NCBI GenBank assembly: GCA_964432875.1
Contig: CAYSPJ010000032.1
Span: 1-44,169, forward strand
Direction: 5' to 3'
Source: JACJYE01 sp964432875
GTDB lineage: Bacteria > Bacteroidota > Bacteroidia > Chitinophagales > Saprospiraceae
DNA: 44,169 nt
In this document: in pieces, positions 1-9,091 of the stretch
How positions within the stretch are numbered: the stretch's first letter is position 1
Layout: each line of letters starts with the position of its first letter
Program-made: the position numbers and the translations under genes
The notes under the pieces: generated by a model
Databases searched by the model: none
Told to the model about the DNA's origin: nothing
The model's input: the letters and a program-made list of their open reading frames with translations, nothing else

Positions 1-9
1 TATTTAGCA

Positions 10-17
10 CAAAAGTA
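10..17 (-). promoter_or_regulatory. Candidate -7 element, leftward
   Basis: On the minus strand this octamer reads TACTTTTG, an exact match to the Bacteroidota -7 consensus TAnnTTTG. It would drive a gene lying to the left, outside the window. No TTG is seen at the usual 19-21 nt upstream, so support is weak. Confidence 0.25.
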
Positions 18-50
18 AGGAAAATATTTTTCTTTTCCATGTGCTTGAAC

Positions 51-86
51 AGACATGCCGACGAAAAACCGAGCATGTCTTTTTTT
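51..86 (+). promoter_or_regulatory. Inverted repeat with T-run (terminator-like or operator)
   Basis: Perfect 8-bp arms, AGACATGC at 51-58 and GCATGTCT at 73-80, flank a 14-nt loop and are followed by a run of Ts to 86. The form is that of a rho-independent terminator. It ends three bases before the -7 element at 90-97, so it would have to terminate a rightward gene outside the window, or else act as an operator over the promoter. The sequence does not decide between these. Confidence 0.4.
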
Positions 87-89
87 GCG

Positions 90-97
90 TAAATTTG
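90..97 (+). promoter_or_regulatory. -7 promoter element of the solute-binding lipoprotein gene
   Basis: TAAATTTG matches TAnnTTTG exactly and lies 24 bases before the ATG at 122, giving a short leader. No TTG lies at -33. The inverted repeat at 51-80 occupies that position. Confidence 0.5.
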
Positions 98-121
98 CGC
101 CACACTAAACATATTGCAGCC

Positions 122-1177
122 ATGCCAAATGTAAAGATATACTTGCTTCTCCCTTTGCTCAGCCTGCTATTGAGCCAAGCCTGCCGCAATGCCGAAGGTG
201 GCGGCAAGCAAGCTGGCGTTCCGGAACAAACGGAAGATATGCTCACCTTATATACTTATCGCCACTTGCCGATAGATGACTCTATCTATCAGCGCTTCCA
301 GCGCCTCAACGGCATCAGGGTTGAACTGGTACACGCCGAGCCCGAAGTGCTGTTGCGCCAGTTGCGGCAGGGCAGCCAGCCAACCGCTGATGTCGTGGTA
401 TTACCCGAAGTAGCGATGGCTATCCGCGCCAAGGAAGAGGGCCTGCTACAAATTTGCCACCTGCCTGGCCTGGAGAAATATGTCAAGGATAAAATGCGTG
501 ATGACTATGCTTATTGGACCGGGCTGACCATCCAATACCCCATCATCGCTTATGTGGAGGGGCGGGTAAACCCGCAAGGGTTAGAGTCTTTTTTTGACTT
601 GGCCGACCCCAAGTGGAAAGGGCAAGTGCTGGCCCCCGCTGCTGACGATCCCCACCTCCAATCGCTGGTAGCTTCTTTCGTCGCTAAAAATGGCGAGGAT
701 GCTGCCCGGGAGTGGGCCCAGGGCGTGGCCCTCAACTTCGCCCGTCCAGCCCAAGGGAATGGGCTAGACCAGCTCAAAGCCCTCGGTGCCGGACAGGGTA
801 GCCTCGCCATCGCCAATGCTGGCGACCTGGGCTACCTGCGCTACCCCAATACCCATGAAGAACTAAAACTGGGCGAAAATATCCGGCACATCTTGCCATT
901 TAACCAGGGCTTCAACCACATTAACGCCAGTTGTGCGGTAGTGCCCAAAAACGGCGATGCCCGCAAGGCCGCGCGGTTTATCGAATACTTGGCTTCTAGC
1001 ATCATCCAGGAAGTCTACCCCCCGGCCGCCCACGAAAACCCGGTCAACGTCATGGGCCTGATGTCTCAGTTCGTCGTCGAAGAAGTCGGCGGCATCCAGG
1101 AAGACCCGCTCTCTTTAAACCTGCTCGGCCATTACAACCAGCAGGCAGTGGCGATATTGAAGGAGGCGGGCTGGTGA
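122..1177 (+). CDS. Iron(III)-type ABC transporter substrate-binding lipoprotein
   Basis: This 351-residue protein resembles the FutA/FbpA family of periplasmic Fe(III)-binding proteins. The resemblance covers the opening beta strand (LTLYTYRH, residues 41-48), FFDLADPKWKGQV near 157-169, SLVASFVAKNGEDAAREWA near 181-199 and the NPVN end motif near 306. The ATG at 122 is preferred over 41 because it starts a lipoprotein signal peptide ending in the lipobox LSQAC (Cys21) and lies just after a -7 element. Family members normally carry a Tyr in the opening R-H-Y motif and a Tyr pair in the later N-T-Y-Y motif; here these read RHLP and NAGDLGYL, so the usual iron ligands are largely missing. No permease or ATPase gene is adjacent. 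The fold assignment is good, but the ligand is uncertain. Confidence 0.8.
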   Translation: MPNVKIYLLLPLLSLLLSQACRNAEGGGKQAGVPEQTEDMLTLYTYRHLPIDDSIYQRFQRLNGIRVELVHAEPEVLLRQLRQGSQPTADVVVLPEVAMAIRAKEEGLLQICHLPGLEKYVKDKMRDDYAYWTGLTIQYPIIAYVEGRVNPQGLESFFDLADPKWKGQVLAPAADDPHLQSLVASFVAKNGEDAAREWAQGVALNFARPAQGNGLDQLKALGAGQGSLAIANAGDLGYLRYPNTHEELKLGENIRHILPFNQGFNHINASCAVVPKNGDARKAARFIEYLASSIIQEVYPPAAHENPVNVMGLMSQFVVEEVGGIQEDPLSLNLLGHYNQQAVAILKEAGW

Positions 1178-1334
1178 ATCATTTTTTGGCAGGAATATAC
1201 GAGTTCATCTGTTTTGCAGCTCACCGTCAGGGCTCGTTCTGGGGTTCTACCAAGAAACCAGGGCAATCTGCCAGCTCAGCTTCAGTGATGAGCGCAAAAA
1301 CCGGCTGGCCGTCGCGCGCCGCGCAGGCAGGACC

Positions 1335-1383
1335 CAGCGGCATCCCGCTAAAGACTCGTCGAGTCTTTAGCGGGATGCCGCTG
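1335..1383. repeat. Perfect 24-bp inverted repeat between convergent genes
   Basis: Arms at 1335-1358 and 1360-1383 are perfectly complementary around a single T at 1359. The unit sits in the 253-bp gap between two genes that point at each other (ends 1177 and 1431). No T-run follows on either strand, so it is not a textbook terminator. It could still act as a bidirectional RNA-processing or termination structure, or be a mobile palindromic element. Confidence 0.75.
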
Positions 1384-1430
1384 CGGGCAGATTATCTTCG
1401 CACAATCCCAAGCCCCCCGCTTCCCTTGCT

Positions 1431-4400
1431 TTAGGATTCACCAGGCGTTACCACCTCTACCCAGGTGCCAGGCACGCGGGCGTAGATAGAATGATCATAC
1501 ATCGCTTCGCAAGATACAGCGGGCAGGTAGAAGCGCCCCTGATAAGCGGCGTTCAACTGGATGCGGTAAACCTGCGTTTTGCGTTCGGGCAGGTCAAAGA
1601 AAGTATTGGCGCGGTCATCGCGTATATCCAGATATTTCGGCTGGTTGCCAGCCTGGTTCGATTCTAGTTCGTCCATTCTAGTATTGATGATTTCCCAGCC
1701 GGAAGGGAAGATTTGAGCCAGGGCCAATTCCTGATAGGGGAAAGGACGCTGGCCAGTATGGGTCACGCGCACTTCAGCCACAAAGTTGGTGCCTTGTATC
1801 AAGGCAGCAGGGTTGACCGCAGCCCCTTCCAGGGTTTTATAAAGCACCTCGATCTTCAGGTTTTGGGCGCTGGCGGTTTCTTCTCCAGCCAGAGGCTGCC
1901 CGCGGCGGATAACCCGGGTGAACAGCGGGCTCTTACTCGTGTTTTTTACCATCACTTGCTGCTGTCCTTTGCCGTTGAGCGGGATATTGATCTGCATCAC
2001 CGGGCTGTTGGAGCCGGCATTGATTGCTTTGCCATCAGCAAGCTGGTAAGTAAAGGCCGGCTTGTGGCTTGCTTCTGCCCCGCCCACGTATTTGCCGATG
2101 GCCAGGAGGCTGTAGGAAATCTCCTGGGTGCTGTACCAACCCTGGCTGCTCAGCTCGTCGGAGATGTAGCGCAGCAGTTCGGCGGATGCTTCTCTTTGGT
2201 TGAGCAGCACCAAGGTCTCGAGTATCATTGCCCGGTCGCGCAACTCCGAGCCAAAGGTATGCCCAGTTTCTCGATAGGAAGCGACCTGGGTAGTGAGCTT
2301 GTTGGTGATTTGCTTGGCTACTTCAGATTTACCCGCCAGGGCATAGGCAGCTGCCAGCCGCCATTTTGCCTGGACAGACAAGCCGTCGTATTCCCGCAAG
2401 CGGTTCATCGCCGCCAGGTCGGGTTGCTTGGCCAACGCCAGGGTGTAGAGGCGGTAAGCCTGCATCAGCTCGTGGCTGCTCTGGGAATAGAAGCCCATGC
2501 TAGCTTGTTTCCCATCCCACATCCGTGCTGTTTTCTTTTGAAATTCGGCCCATTTTTCCAACAAAGAAGGTGGTACGGTATAGCCGAGGGCCTGAGCTTC
2601 CAACATGAAGTGGCCGGCGTAGTTGGTGGACCAATGGCTAGGTTCACTATTGCCAGGCCAGGAGGCGAAGCCACCCTGGCTGGTCTGGAATTGCTTCAGG
2701 CGCTCGATGGTGGCCTGGATATTTTTCGGCACCTGTTTTTTCTGTTTCTCATCCAGTTCCATCAATTGGCGGACGTATAATTGCGGGAAGCCGCCGGAAA
2801 GGGTTTGCTCCAAGCAGCCATACGGGTAGCCCAACAGGTACTGCAAGCGCTGCCCCAGGTTGATGGGCGGGATGCTGGATACCTCGAGTATAGCTTCATT
2901 TGTACCCACCATGCCTGGCGGCTTGAAGCTAAAGGTATGGGATTGCCCGGCATCCAGGGCCTTACTGTCCACATCGGTGACGTATGGGTTGGGGTTGCGT
3001 ACCTGCAGTTCGATCTCCTGTTTGGCGCTTTCGCCATTGCCGCTGCCGCTGATGGTAAAACGGGCTACGCCTACTGCTTGGCTGACCTCTACTTCAAAGA
3101 AAGCCAGTTGGTCGCCTGGGCCAGAAAATTGCAGGGTTTGTGAGTTGGGCCCGATGATTTTGACCAAGCCGCTCTTTTCCTGGATGCTGATGTTGGCGCT
3201 GCGCACTTTTTTATCCATGGCAAAGACATTAACCGGCACTTTCAGGCGCTCGCCGGGGCTGAGCACTCGGGGCAGGGTGGCCAATAGCATCAGCGGCTGG
3301 CGTACCGGCACGCTTTTTTCCGCGCTGCCATAAGCGCCAGGCGAAGAGGCGACGACCATGACGCGCACCGCACCGACGTAGTTGGGCATCTTCAGCTCGT
3401 GCTTGGCCGTTTTGCCTTTTTTTAGTTCAAAGGGGCCGAGATGCATGACGACGGGCTTGAAGCGGTTGGCGCGGTCATCCTGAGCGCCGCGGTTGATCTC
3501 GCCGTCACCGCCAATACTTAGCAGGCGCTCCAGCTCAGCGCCATAAGCGCCTAGTACATGGTCATAAACATCCCAGGTGCGTACGCCCAAAGCTTCGCGG
3601 GCAAAGAAGGCATCCCAGGGGTTGGGGGTCTTGAAGCGGGTGAGCCCCAGTAAGCCCTCGTCCACAACAGCCAAGGTATAAGCCATGGGTTTGCCGTTGG
3701 TTTCAGAAACTTCTACCGCAAAGGTTTGCTCGGGCTTGAGTTCATTAGCTACCTTTAGTTTGGGGGACAGACGGGAGGCGGGGTTCTCCACATTCACCGG
3801 GATGACGCCATACATGCGGATAGGCAGGTCGTTCATGGCCTGGGCATGAGGCTGTATCAGGGCTACGTGGGCATAGACATTGGGGGCCATTTCAGCACTG
3901 GCTTTGAAGCTGAAGACGTTTTCTCCCGCCTTGGCCTCGACCCAGAAAGACTCTACTACTCTGGCGCCGTTTTCAAGTGTGACCAATGCCCGCCCTACTT
4001 CTCCGGTAGGCAGGGTAAGCTTCACCGTCTCGCCTACCTGGTATTTCGGCTTGTCCGTGCTGAGCGAGAGCATGGCGGCGGCTTGCTTATGCGCATCGCT
4101 ATCATCTCCATACCAGGGGTAGCCAGCGTAGAAGTAGCTGCCAGAGCAGTGCCCGCTTTCAGTATCGCACACGCGCACCAGGTAGCGCCCCCACTCTTCG
4201 GCGGTAAAAGCCCAGGCTGCTTCGCCTTTGCCATTGGTCGATATTTCTTTGCGCTCGATGGCATCGTAGTGGCTGCTGGTATTGTAGCGGGAGACGTAGT
4301 CGTAGCCATTGTCCCACCACCAGCGCCACTCGACGCGGTAGATACCTACGCTGAGCTTGCGGTTGGATAGAGGCTGGCCGGTTTTGCTGAGTGCGACGAA

Positions 4401-7040
4401 GTTGATGTTGCCCCTCTCGTTCAGATTGAAGCGCGGCTCCCCATATTTGTTTTGTGGTATTTGGATACCCGCATAAACTTCGTAGGGGTCGTAAGGGATG
4501 GAGTAGCTGTCGGTGCTAAAATCGCCGCTTTTTTCAAAGACCGTGGTCTTGAATGCAGCGGATAGCCGGCCGGGCATGAGTTGGCTGTTGGACAAGCGGA
4601 AGGAAATGGCAGCACGGCCTTCGTCGTTGAGCATACCATCAAAAGCGGCAGCGGGTTCGGAGGAGAAGCTGCGCGCCGGATCATCAAAGGCAAAATTTCC
4701 GTAGCCCTTGAACTCTGTCTTGACGGAACGCAGTTGGGCTTCCACTACCGCCCTTAGCCCGCGAGCGGGTGCTCCATGCAGCCAGTCGGCTTGCAAGCTG
4801 GCGCGTATCGGCTCATCGGCGGCACTTAAGGCGGTTTTTCCAAAGTCGAGCGTGATTTTAATGCGATTGGGCTTAACGGTCTCGATGAGCAAGGCCTTTT
4901 CAAAGGTGGCGCCACCCGCTTTTACCGTGGCCATCCATGAGCCGGTGGGCGCATCCGGGCTAGTGGCAAAGTGGGCTGCATAGACAAAATTGACGTTTGT
5001 AGAGATAGATCGCTTTTCCTGCAACTGCCCCCGGGGGTCTCGCAATTCAAAAGCGATGGGATAATTAGGGGGGAGTTTGCCTTGCAAATCTTCCAGGACA
5101 AAATTGAGGTAAACGGAATCGCCGGGCCGCCATACCCCGCGGTCGCCATAGAGAAAGCCCTTGAGCCCTTTCTGTGGAGCTACGCCCGCGACGTCGAAGC
5201 GGCTCATCGACAGGGAGGTGCCGTCGTCCAGGCGCAGGTAGCCGCGTTGGCTGCCCTGGCGGGCGATGACGACGTAAGGCTTGCGCGGCAGTTTCACCTC
5301 GGCGCTCCCCTTGTCATCGGTAGTAATAGTACCCAGCAACTGCTGCTGGTAATCAAAAAACTCCAGCTTGGCCCCGCTGATCGAACGAGTGGTGCGCAGG
5401 TCGGCCACCGAGATAAAGAAGTTATTATCTGCCCCGCCTTTAGCGATCAAGCCAAGGTTGGAGGCGATGACATTCCGCTTGACGAAGCGGTCGGAATTGT
5501 AATAAGCCGGGCTACAGGGGTTGTCCCGATCTGCCCAGGAATAACCCGGGTAGTAGCCATTGATGCCATACCAACTGTCCATGATACTTTCCACCTCGTC
5601 TGAATCTTCTGCATGGTCGGTGCGTTGGAGCGATCCGTTTTCGGCTTGTCCGCTATCGCTTCCAGCACAGAAGTAAGTTGTGTATTCTGGCCGGTATCCG
5701 ATGCGGATTTGGTAGATTGCCTGGTCATCTTTGGCAATCAGCTTGCTGAGGTCCAGAGCATAGCGCGTCCATTGGGAAGTATTAGCATTGGGATTTAGGC
5801 TGGCCAGAGGCACTTTTTTCTGCATGATGATGCGCCCCACCTGCTGGAGGTCGTAGTAGCCGCCATCGAGGTCATTGGTTTGCAAAAACTGCAGGATGTT
5901 GTTGTGATATATTTTAAAGACCTCTACCTCTACGGCGTTTAAGCTGACGGCTTCGAAGGGGAAAATAAGGCCTTCCGAATCAGGGATGATGACGCCACGG
6001 CCTACGAGCCGCACCTCCGGCATAGCGCTGTTGATACTGATGTCCCAGACACTGGCGGCGGCCATGCGCTTGTTATTAAAATTGCGCAAACCTGGGCTGA
6101 CTTTCACGCGGTAGTCTCCAGCGATGCGTTGGGTCGGGTAGAGCCGCAGCTTATTGCCATCGATGAGGAAGCGGAAGCTGTTGCCATAGCCATCCAGGCT
6201 CACCAGCCCGTTGAGGTCCTGGGACTCCAGCAAGGGGTCCGAGAAGTTGAGCAGGATGTATTGCTCCTGCCCCTGCACCACCCGCGCACCCGTCACTTTA
6301 AAATCGCCAAGGGCCGGTATTTCGACTTCTTCGCTGCCCTTGAGATTGATGCCGAGGGATGAGCCGTCCCACTTTAGGGTTACTTTGGATGCCTTTTCGC
6401 CCCGGGCGACCCCTTCCACTGTGAAGTAGTGCTCGATGCCATCTACGGAGTGGTCCCAACGGATATTGAGCTGCCGGCCATTTTGCCGGGCGCTCAGCAG
6501 TGGCATCACGCTTTCTTCCGCTGCAATATCGGCGGTGAACAAGCTGCCTTTGACTTCCTGCTTGCTCAAATCGCTGAAATCGGGCGCTTCCAGCCCGTCA
6601 ATGGCTATTTCAAAGTACTGTTCACGGATGTAGAAATCGAATTCGAAGCTTTCTGCCTCGCTGGGCACATCGGGAAAGACGCTCTTGAGGCTGACTTTGG
6701 CGATGTATGTTTTACCTGACTGTAAGGGTTCGGCCGGTTCGAAGCGCAGGGTTTGGGCATCTTCCCATTTGGCGCTGCCTTTGATGGCGGGCGTGAAGGA
6801 GATGATGTTGCCTTTGGCGGCTTGCCCTATCTCGGCTTCATCGGCAACAATGCTAGCAAAGCGCACCCGGATTGGCGCAGATTTGGAAACCGTGCCAGAG
6901 GTGTAGCCATAGACGTAATCACTGACGCTTTCCGGCATCTTTTGCGCTCTGCGCTCCTGCTTGCAGGACGAAAGGAGGAGGGTGCTGGCTATGAAAAAGA
7001 AGGGGAGAGCAAGGAGGAAGATGGATTTGTTACGGGTCAT
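1431..7040 (-). CDS. Alpha-2-macroglobulin family lipoprotein
   Basis: At 1869 residues this is a full-length bacterial alpha-2-macroglobulin, a family of cell-envelope proteins thought to trap attacking proteases by covalent thioester capture. An N-terminal signal peptide ends in the lipobox LLSSC, so it should be anchored to a membrane from the periplasmic side. The middle is made of repeated beta-sandwich MG domains. The thioester motif Cys-Leu-Glu-Gln is intact at residues 1409-1412 and is followed by an alpha-helical TED-like region rich in Trp and Tyr. Bacterial homologues are often paired with penicillin-binding protein 1C (pbpC); no such gene is visible in this window. The start is an ATG with no alternative close by. 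The gene is transcribed alone, convergent with the binding-protein gene. Confidence 0.92.
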   Translation of the reverse strand: MTRNKSIFLLALPFFFIASTLLLSSCKQERRAQKMPESVSDYVYGYTSGTVSKSAPIRVRFASIVADEAEIGQAAKGNIISFTPAIKGSAKWEDAQTLRFEPAEPLQSGKTYIAKVSLKSVFPDVPSEAESFEFDFYIREQYFEIAIDGLEAPDFSDLSKQEVKGSLFTADIAAEESVMPLLSARQNGRQLNIRWDHSVDGIEHYFTVEGVARGEKASKVTLKWDGSSLGINLKGSEEVEIPALGDFKVTGARVVQGQEQYILLNFSDPLLESQDLNGLVSLDGYGNSFRFLIDGNKLRLYPTQRIAGDYRVKVSPGLRNFNNKRMAAASVWDISINSAMPEVRLVGRGVIIPDSEGLIFPFEAVSLNAVEVEVFKIYHNNILQFLQTNDLDGGYYDLQQVGRIIMQKKVPLASLNPNANTSQWTRYALDLSKLIAKDDQAIYQIRIGYRPEYTTYFCAGSDSGQAENGSLQRTDHAEDSDEVESIMDSWYGINGYYPGYSWADRDNPCSPAYYNSDRFVKRNVIASNLGLIAKGGADNNFFISVADLRTTRSISGAKLEFFDYQQQLLGTITTDDKGSAEVKLPRKPYVVIARQGSQRGYLRLDDGTSLSMSRFDVAGVAPQKGLKGFLYGDRGVWRPGDSVYLNFVLEDLQGKLPPNYPIAFELRDPRGQLQEKRSISTNVNFVYAAHFATSPDAPTGSWMATVKAGGATFEKALLIETVKPNRIKITLDFGKTALSAADEPIRASLQADWLHGAPARGLRAVVEAQLRSVKTEFKGYGNFAFDDPARSFSSEPAAAFDGMLNDEGRAAISFRLSNSQLMPGRLSAAFKTTVFEKSGDFSTDSYSIPYDPYEVYAGIQIPQNKYGEPRFNLNERGNINFVALSKTGQPLSNRKLSVGIYRVEWRWWWDNGYDYVSRYNTSSHYDAIERKEISTNGKGEAAWAFTAEEWGRYLVRVCDTESGHCSGSYFYAGYPWYGDDSDAHKQAAAMLSLSTDKPKYQVGETVKLTLPTGEVGRALVTLENGARVVESFWVEAKAGENVFSFKASAEMAPNVYAHVALIQPHAQAMNDLPIRMYGVIPVNVENPASRLSPKLKVANELKPEQTFAVEVSETNGKPMAYTLAVVDEGLLGLTRFKTPNPWDAFFAREALGVRTWDVYDHVLGAYGAELERLLSIGGDGEINRGAQDDRANRFKPVVMHLGPFELKKGKTAKHELKMPNYVGAVRVMVVASSPGAYGSAEKSVPVRQPLMLLATLPRVLSPGERLKVPVNVFAMDKKVRSANISIQEKSGLVKIIGPNSQTLQFSGPGDQLAFFEVEVSQAVGVARFTISGSGNGESAKQEIELQVRNPNPYVTDVDSKALDAGQSHTFSFKPPGMVGTNEAILEVSSIPPINLGQRLQYLLGYPYGCLEQTLSGGFPQLYVRQLMELDEKQKKQVPKNIQATIERLKQFQTSQGGFASWPGNSEPSHWSTNYAGHFMLEAQALGYTVPPSLLEKWAEFQKKTARMWDGKQASMGFYSQSSHELMQAYRLYTLALAKQPDLAAMNRLREYDGLSVQAKWRLAAAYALAGKSEVAKQITNKLTTQVASYRETGHTFGSELRDRAMILETLVLLNQREASAELLRYISDELSSQGWYSTQEISYSLLAIGKYVGGAEASHKPAFTYQLADGKAINAGSNSPVMQINIPLNGKGQQQVMVKNTSKSPLFTRVIRRGQPLAGEETASAQNLKIEVLYKTLEGAAVNPAALIQGTNFVAEVRVTHTGQRPFPYQELALAQIFPSGWEIINTRMDELESNQAGNQPKYLDIRDDRANTFFDLPERKTQVYRIQLNAAYQGRFYLPAVSCEAMYDHSIYARVPGTWVEVVTPGES

Positions 7041-7181
7041 GGTTTTAAAAGTTGATTTTGGGAAATTGAAAACTCCCTTTGCCTTAGTGGTGTTAGGAAA
7101 TTGGGTACAAGTTAAGCTATTTTAGAGTCCCTTTCAAGAGAACGGGCGATTATTTTGCCTTAAAAAAAAACTACTGCTACG

Positions 7182-7817
7182 ATGACTAAACTGCTGCCGA
7201 TTTTCCCGCTCCAACTGGTTGTTTTCCCTGGCGAGCATCTAAACCTGCATATCTTTGAGCCCCGCTACCGACAGCTCATCCAGGAGTGCGAAGAGCAGGG
7301 TACTACCTTCGGCATCCCTGCCTACATCGATGGCAAAGTAATGGAGGTGGGGACGGAAATAGAATTGCTCAGCATAGAAAAGCGCCATGCCGATGGCGAA
7401 ATGGATATCAAGACCCGGGGGCTGGGGCTGTTTCACATTAAAGAATTCTTCCGCCGAGCGCCTGGCAAGCTCTATAGCGCTGCCGAAACAGAACCATTGG
7501 AGTTTGACACCGAAGCCGATATCGTAGATAACGGGAAAATCCTGGACTTATTGGAAGAGCTCTTCGCCCTGATGAAAATCGAAAAATCCGTTGAGCGCAC
7601 ACCTGCTGATGTAGATACCTATAGCTTAGCCCATCACGTGGGCTTTTCGCTGGAACAGGAGTATGCTTTCCTGCGCATCACCGACGGCCGGAAACGGCAG
7701 GAAGCCATGCTCTCTCATCTGGAGCGGCTGCTGCCCATCGTCCGCGAAATGGAAAACCTGCGCGCGCGCGCGCAGATGAATGGGCACTTCAAGGATATTG
7801 TACCCCCGCAGTTCTAG
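7182..7817 (+). CDS. Stand-alone LON substrate-binding domain protein
   Basis: The 211-residue product is a LON N-terminal domain (PF02190 type) without the AAA+ ATPase or protease parts. It starts with LPIFPLQLVVFPGEHLNLHIF and continues with EPRYRQLI, the family signature, near residues 5-32. The C-terminal half is helical, with a Glu-rich segment and a run of Arg-Ala encoded by an alternating GC stretch at about 7762-7773. The molecular role of such orphan LON-domain proteins is not established. It is transcribed alone, divergently from the macroglobulin gene and convergent with the acyl-CoA dehydrogenase, whose end lies 14 bp beyond its stop. A full Lon protease is encoded separately at 39620-42043. 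Confidence 0.88.
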   Translation: MTKLLPIFPLQLVVFPGEHLNLHIFEPRYRQLIQECEEQGTTFGIPAYIDGKVMEVGTEIELLSIEKRHADGEMDIKTRGLGLFHIKEFFRRAPGKLYSAAETEPLEFDTEADIVDNGKILDLLEELFALMKIEKSVERTPADVDTYSLAHHVGFSLEQEYAFLRITDGRKRQEAMLSHLERLLPIVREMENLRARAQMNGHFKDIVPPQF

Positions 7818-7831
7818 CGCTTATTTGGATT

Positions 7832-8980
7832 TTAGCTTTCTTTCAGGATCTCCCTGGAGATGACCAGTTTTTGGATTTCCGAAGTCCCTTCACCAATCGT
7901 GCAGAGTTTAGCGTCGCGGTAGTATTTTTCCACCGGGAAATCCTTGGTATAGCCATAGCCGCCGAAGATTTGCACCGCTTCGTTGGCCACTGCGACGGCA
8001 GCTTCGGAGGCGTAGTACTTAGCCATCGCCGAAATCTTAGTGGTCTGTTCGCCCTTGTTTTTCATTTCCCCGGCCTGACGGGTAAGCAGCTCGGCGGCTT
8101 GGATCCGGGTGGCCATGTCGGCCAGCTTAAAGCCGATGGCCTGGAAGGAAGCGATAGCTTTGCCGAATTGCTGGCGCTCCTGGGCATAGCGCACCGAGGC
8201 TTCGTAGGCGCCTTTGGCAATGCCCAATGACAGGGCAGCGATGGAGATACGGCCGCCATCCAGGATTTTCATCGATTGGATGAAGCCCTCGCCTTCGCGG
8301 CCCAGCATCTGGCTCTGGTGTATCCGGCAATCGCTGAAGATGAGCTCCGTCGTTTCTGAAGCACGCATGCCCAGCTTATTTTCTTTTTTGCCTGCGGAGA
8401 ACCCTGGCGTGCCCTTTTCGATAATGAAGGCCGACATGCCGCGGCTGTCGAGCAATTCGCCAGTACGCACTACCACAACGGTTACTTGGCCCGATTTGCC
8501 GTGGGTAATGAAGTTCTTCGCACCATTGATGACGTAATAATCCCCATCTTTTTCCGCTACCGTTTTCATGCGGGCGGCATCGCTGCCGGTATTGGGCTCC
8601 GTCAGCCCCCAAGCGCCTATCCATTCGCCAGTAGCTAGCTTGGGCAAGTAGTGTGCCTTTTGCTCCTCGTTGCCAAACATCAGGATGTGATTGGTGCATA
8701 GCGAATTGTGTGCTGCTACCGAAAGCCCGATAGAGCCACAAACCTTGGCGATCTCTTCGACGACGGTGATGTACTCCTGATAACCCAGCCCGGCCCCGTG
8801 GTATTTCTCCGGCACCAAGACGCCAAGGAAGCCATAGTGGCCCATCTGGTGGAAGAGCTCGATGGGGAAGTGCTGCTCTTCGTCCCATTCCATTACATAA
8901 GGGCGTATATGCTGCTCGGCAAAGTCTCTGGCGCTTTCTTTGATGAGGCGGAGGTTGTGTGCAGTTTCTGCTGTCGTCAT
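7832..8980 (-). CDS. Acyl-CoA dehydrogenase (short-chain/butyryl type)
   Basis: This 382-residue flavoenzyme oxidises acyl-CoA to trans-2-enoyl-CoA in fatty-acid or branched-chain amino-acid breakdown, passing electrons to electron-transfer flavoprotein. The order is the usual one: N-terminal helical domain, the central motif W-G-L-T-E-P-N-T-G-S-D near residues 129-139, and a C-terminal helical domain with ERQQFGK and FGGYGYTKDFPVEKYYRD. The catalytic base is visible as Glu364 in GEGTSEIQ, the position used by short-chain and butyryl enzymes. Length is normal and the ATG at 8980 fits the family. The substrate chain length cannot be fixed from sequence alone. It is read in the same direction as the alkaline phosphatase gene, with 111 bp between them. 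Confidence 0.93.
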   Translation of the reverse strand: MTTAETAHNLRLIKESARDFAEQHIRPYVMEWDEEQHFPIELFHQMGHYGFLGVLVPEKYHGAGLGYQEYITVVEEIAKVCGSIGLSVAAHNSLCTNHILMFGNEEQKAHYLPKLATGEWIGAWGLTEPNTGSDAARMKTVAEKDGDYYVINGAKNFITHGKSGQVTVVVVRTGELLDSRGMSAFIIEKGTPGFSAGKKENKLGMRASETTELIFSDCRIHQSQMLGREGEGFIQSMKILDGGRISIAALSLGIAKGAYEASVRYAQERQQFGKAIASFQAIGFKLADMATRIQAAELLTRQAGEMKNKGEQTTKISAMAKYYASEAAVAVANEAVQIFGGYGYTKDFPVEKYYRDAKLCTIGEGTSEIQKLVISREILKES

Positions 8981-9091
8981 GATGTGTGTTTTTTTGGTCT
9001 AACGATTTGAGCTAGGGCGTGAAGCTGGCAAGAAAGCCTGGGGAGGCACCTAACTTCCAATGAAAAACGAACACTCGGTAAGCTTAAAAGT

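Noticed and set aside
1174..1434. An 86-codon plus-strand frame after the binding-protein gene
   Set aside because: It runs through the long palindrome and has no family features; its length is explained by the absence of stops in the hairpin.
1713..2780. A 355-codon plus-strand frame opposite the macroglobulin gene
   Set aside because: It lies wholly within the antisense of a clear 1869-residue gene, has no recognisable domain and its composition is that of a mirror frame in GC-rich coding DNA.
7762..7773. Alternating GC run as a possible phase-variable or Z-DNA tract
   Set aside because: It is a short run of Arg-Ala codons in an otherwise normal gene. A dinucleotide slip would break the frame but six units are too few to claim variation.
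7182..7817. Truncated lon pseudogene
   Set aside because: Stand-alone LON-domain proteins of this length are a known family, the frame is intact and a complete lon lies elsewhere in the window.
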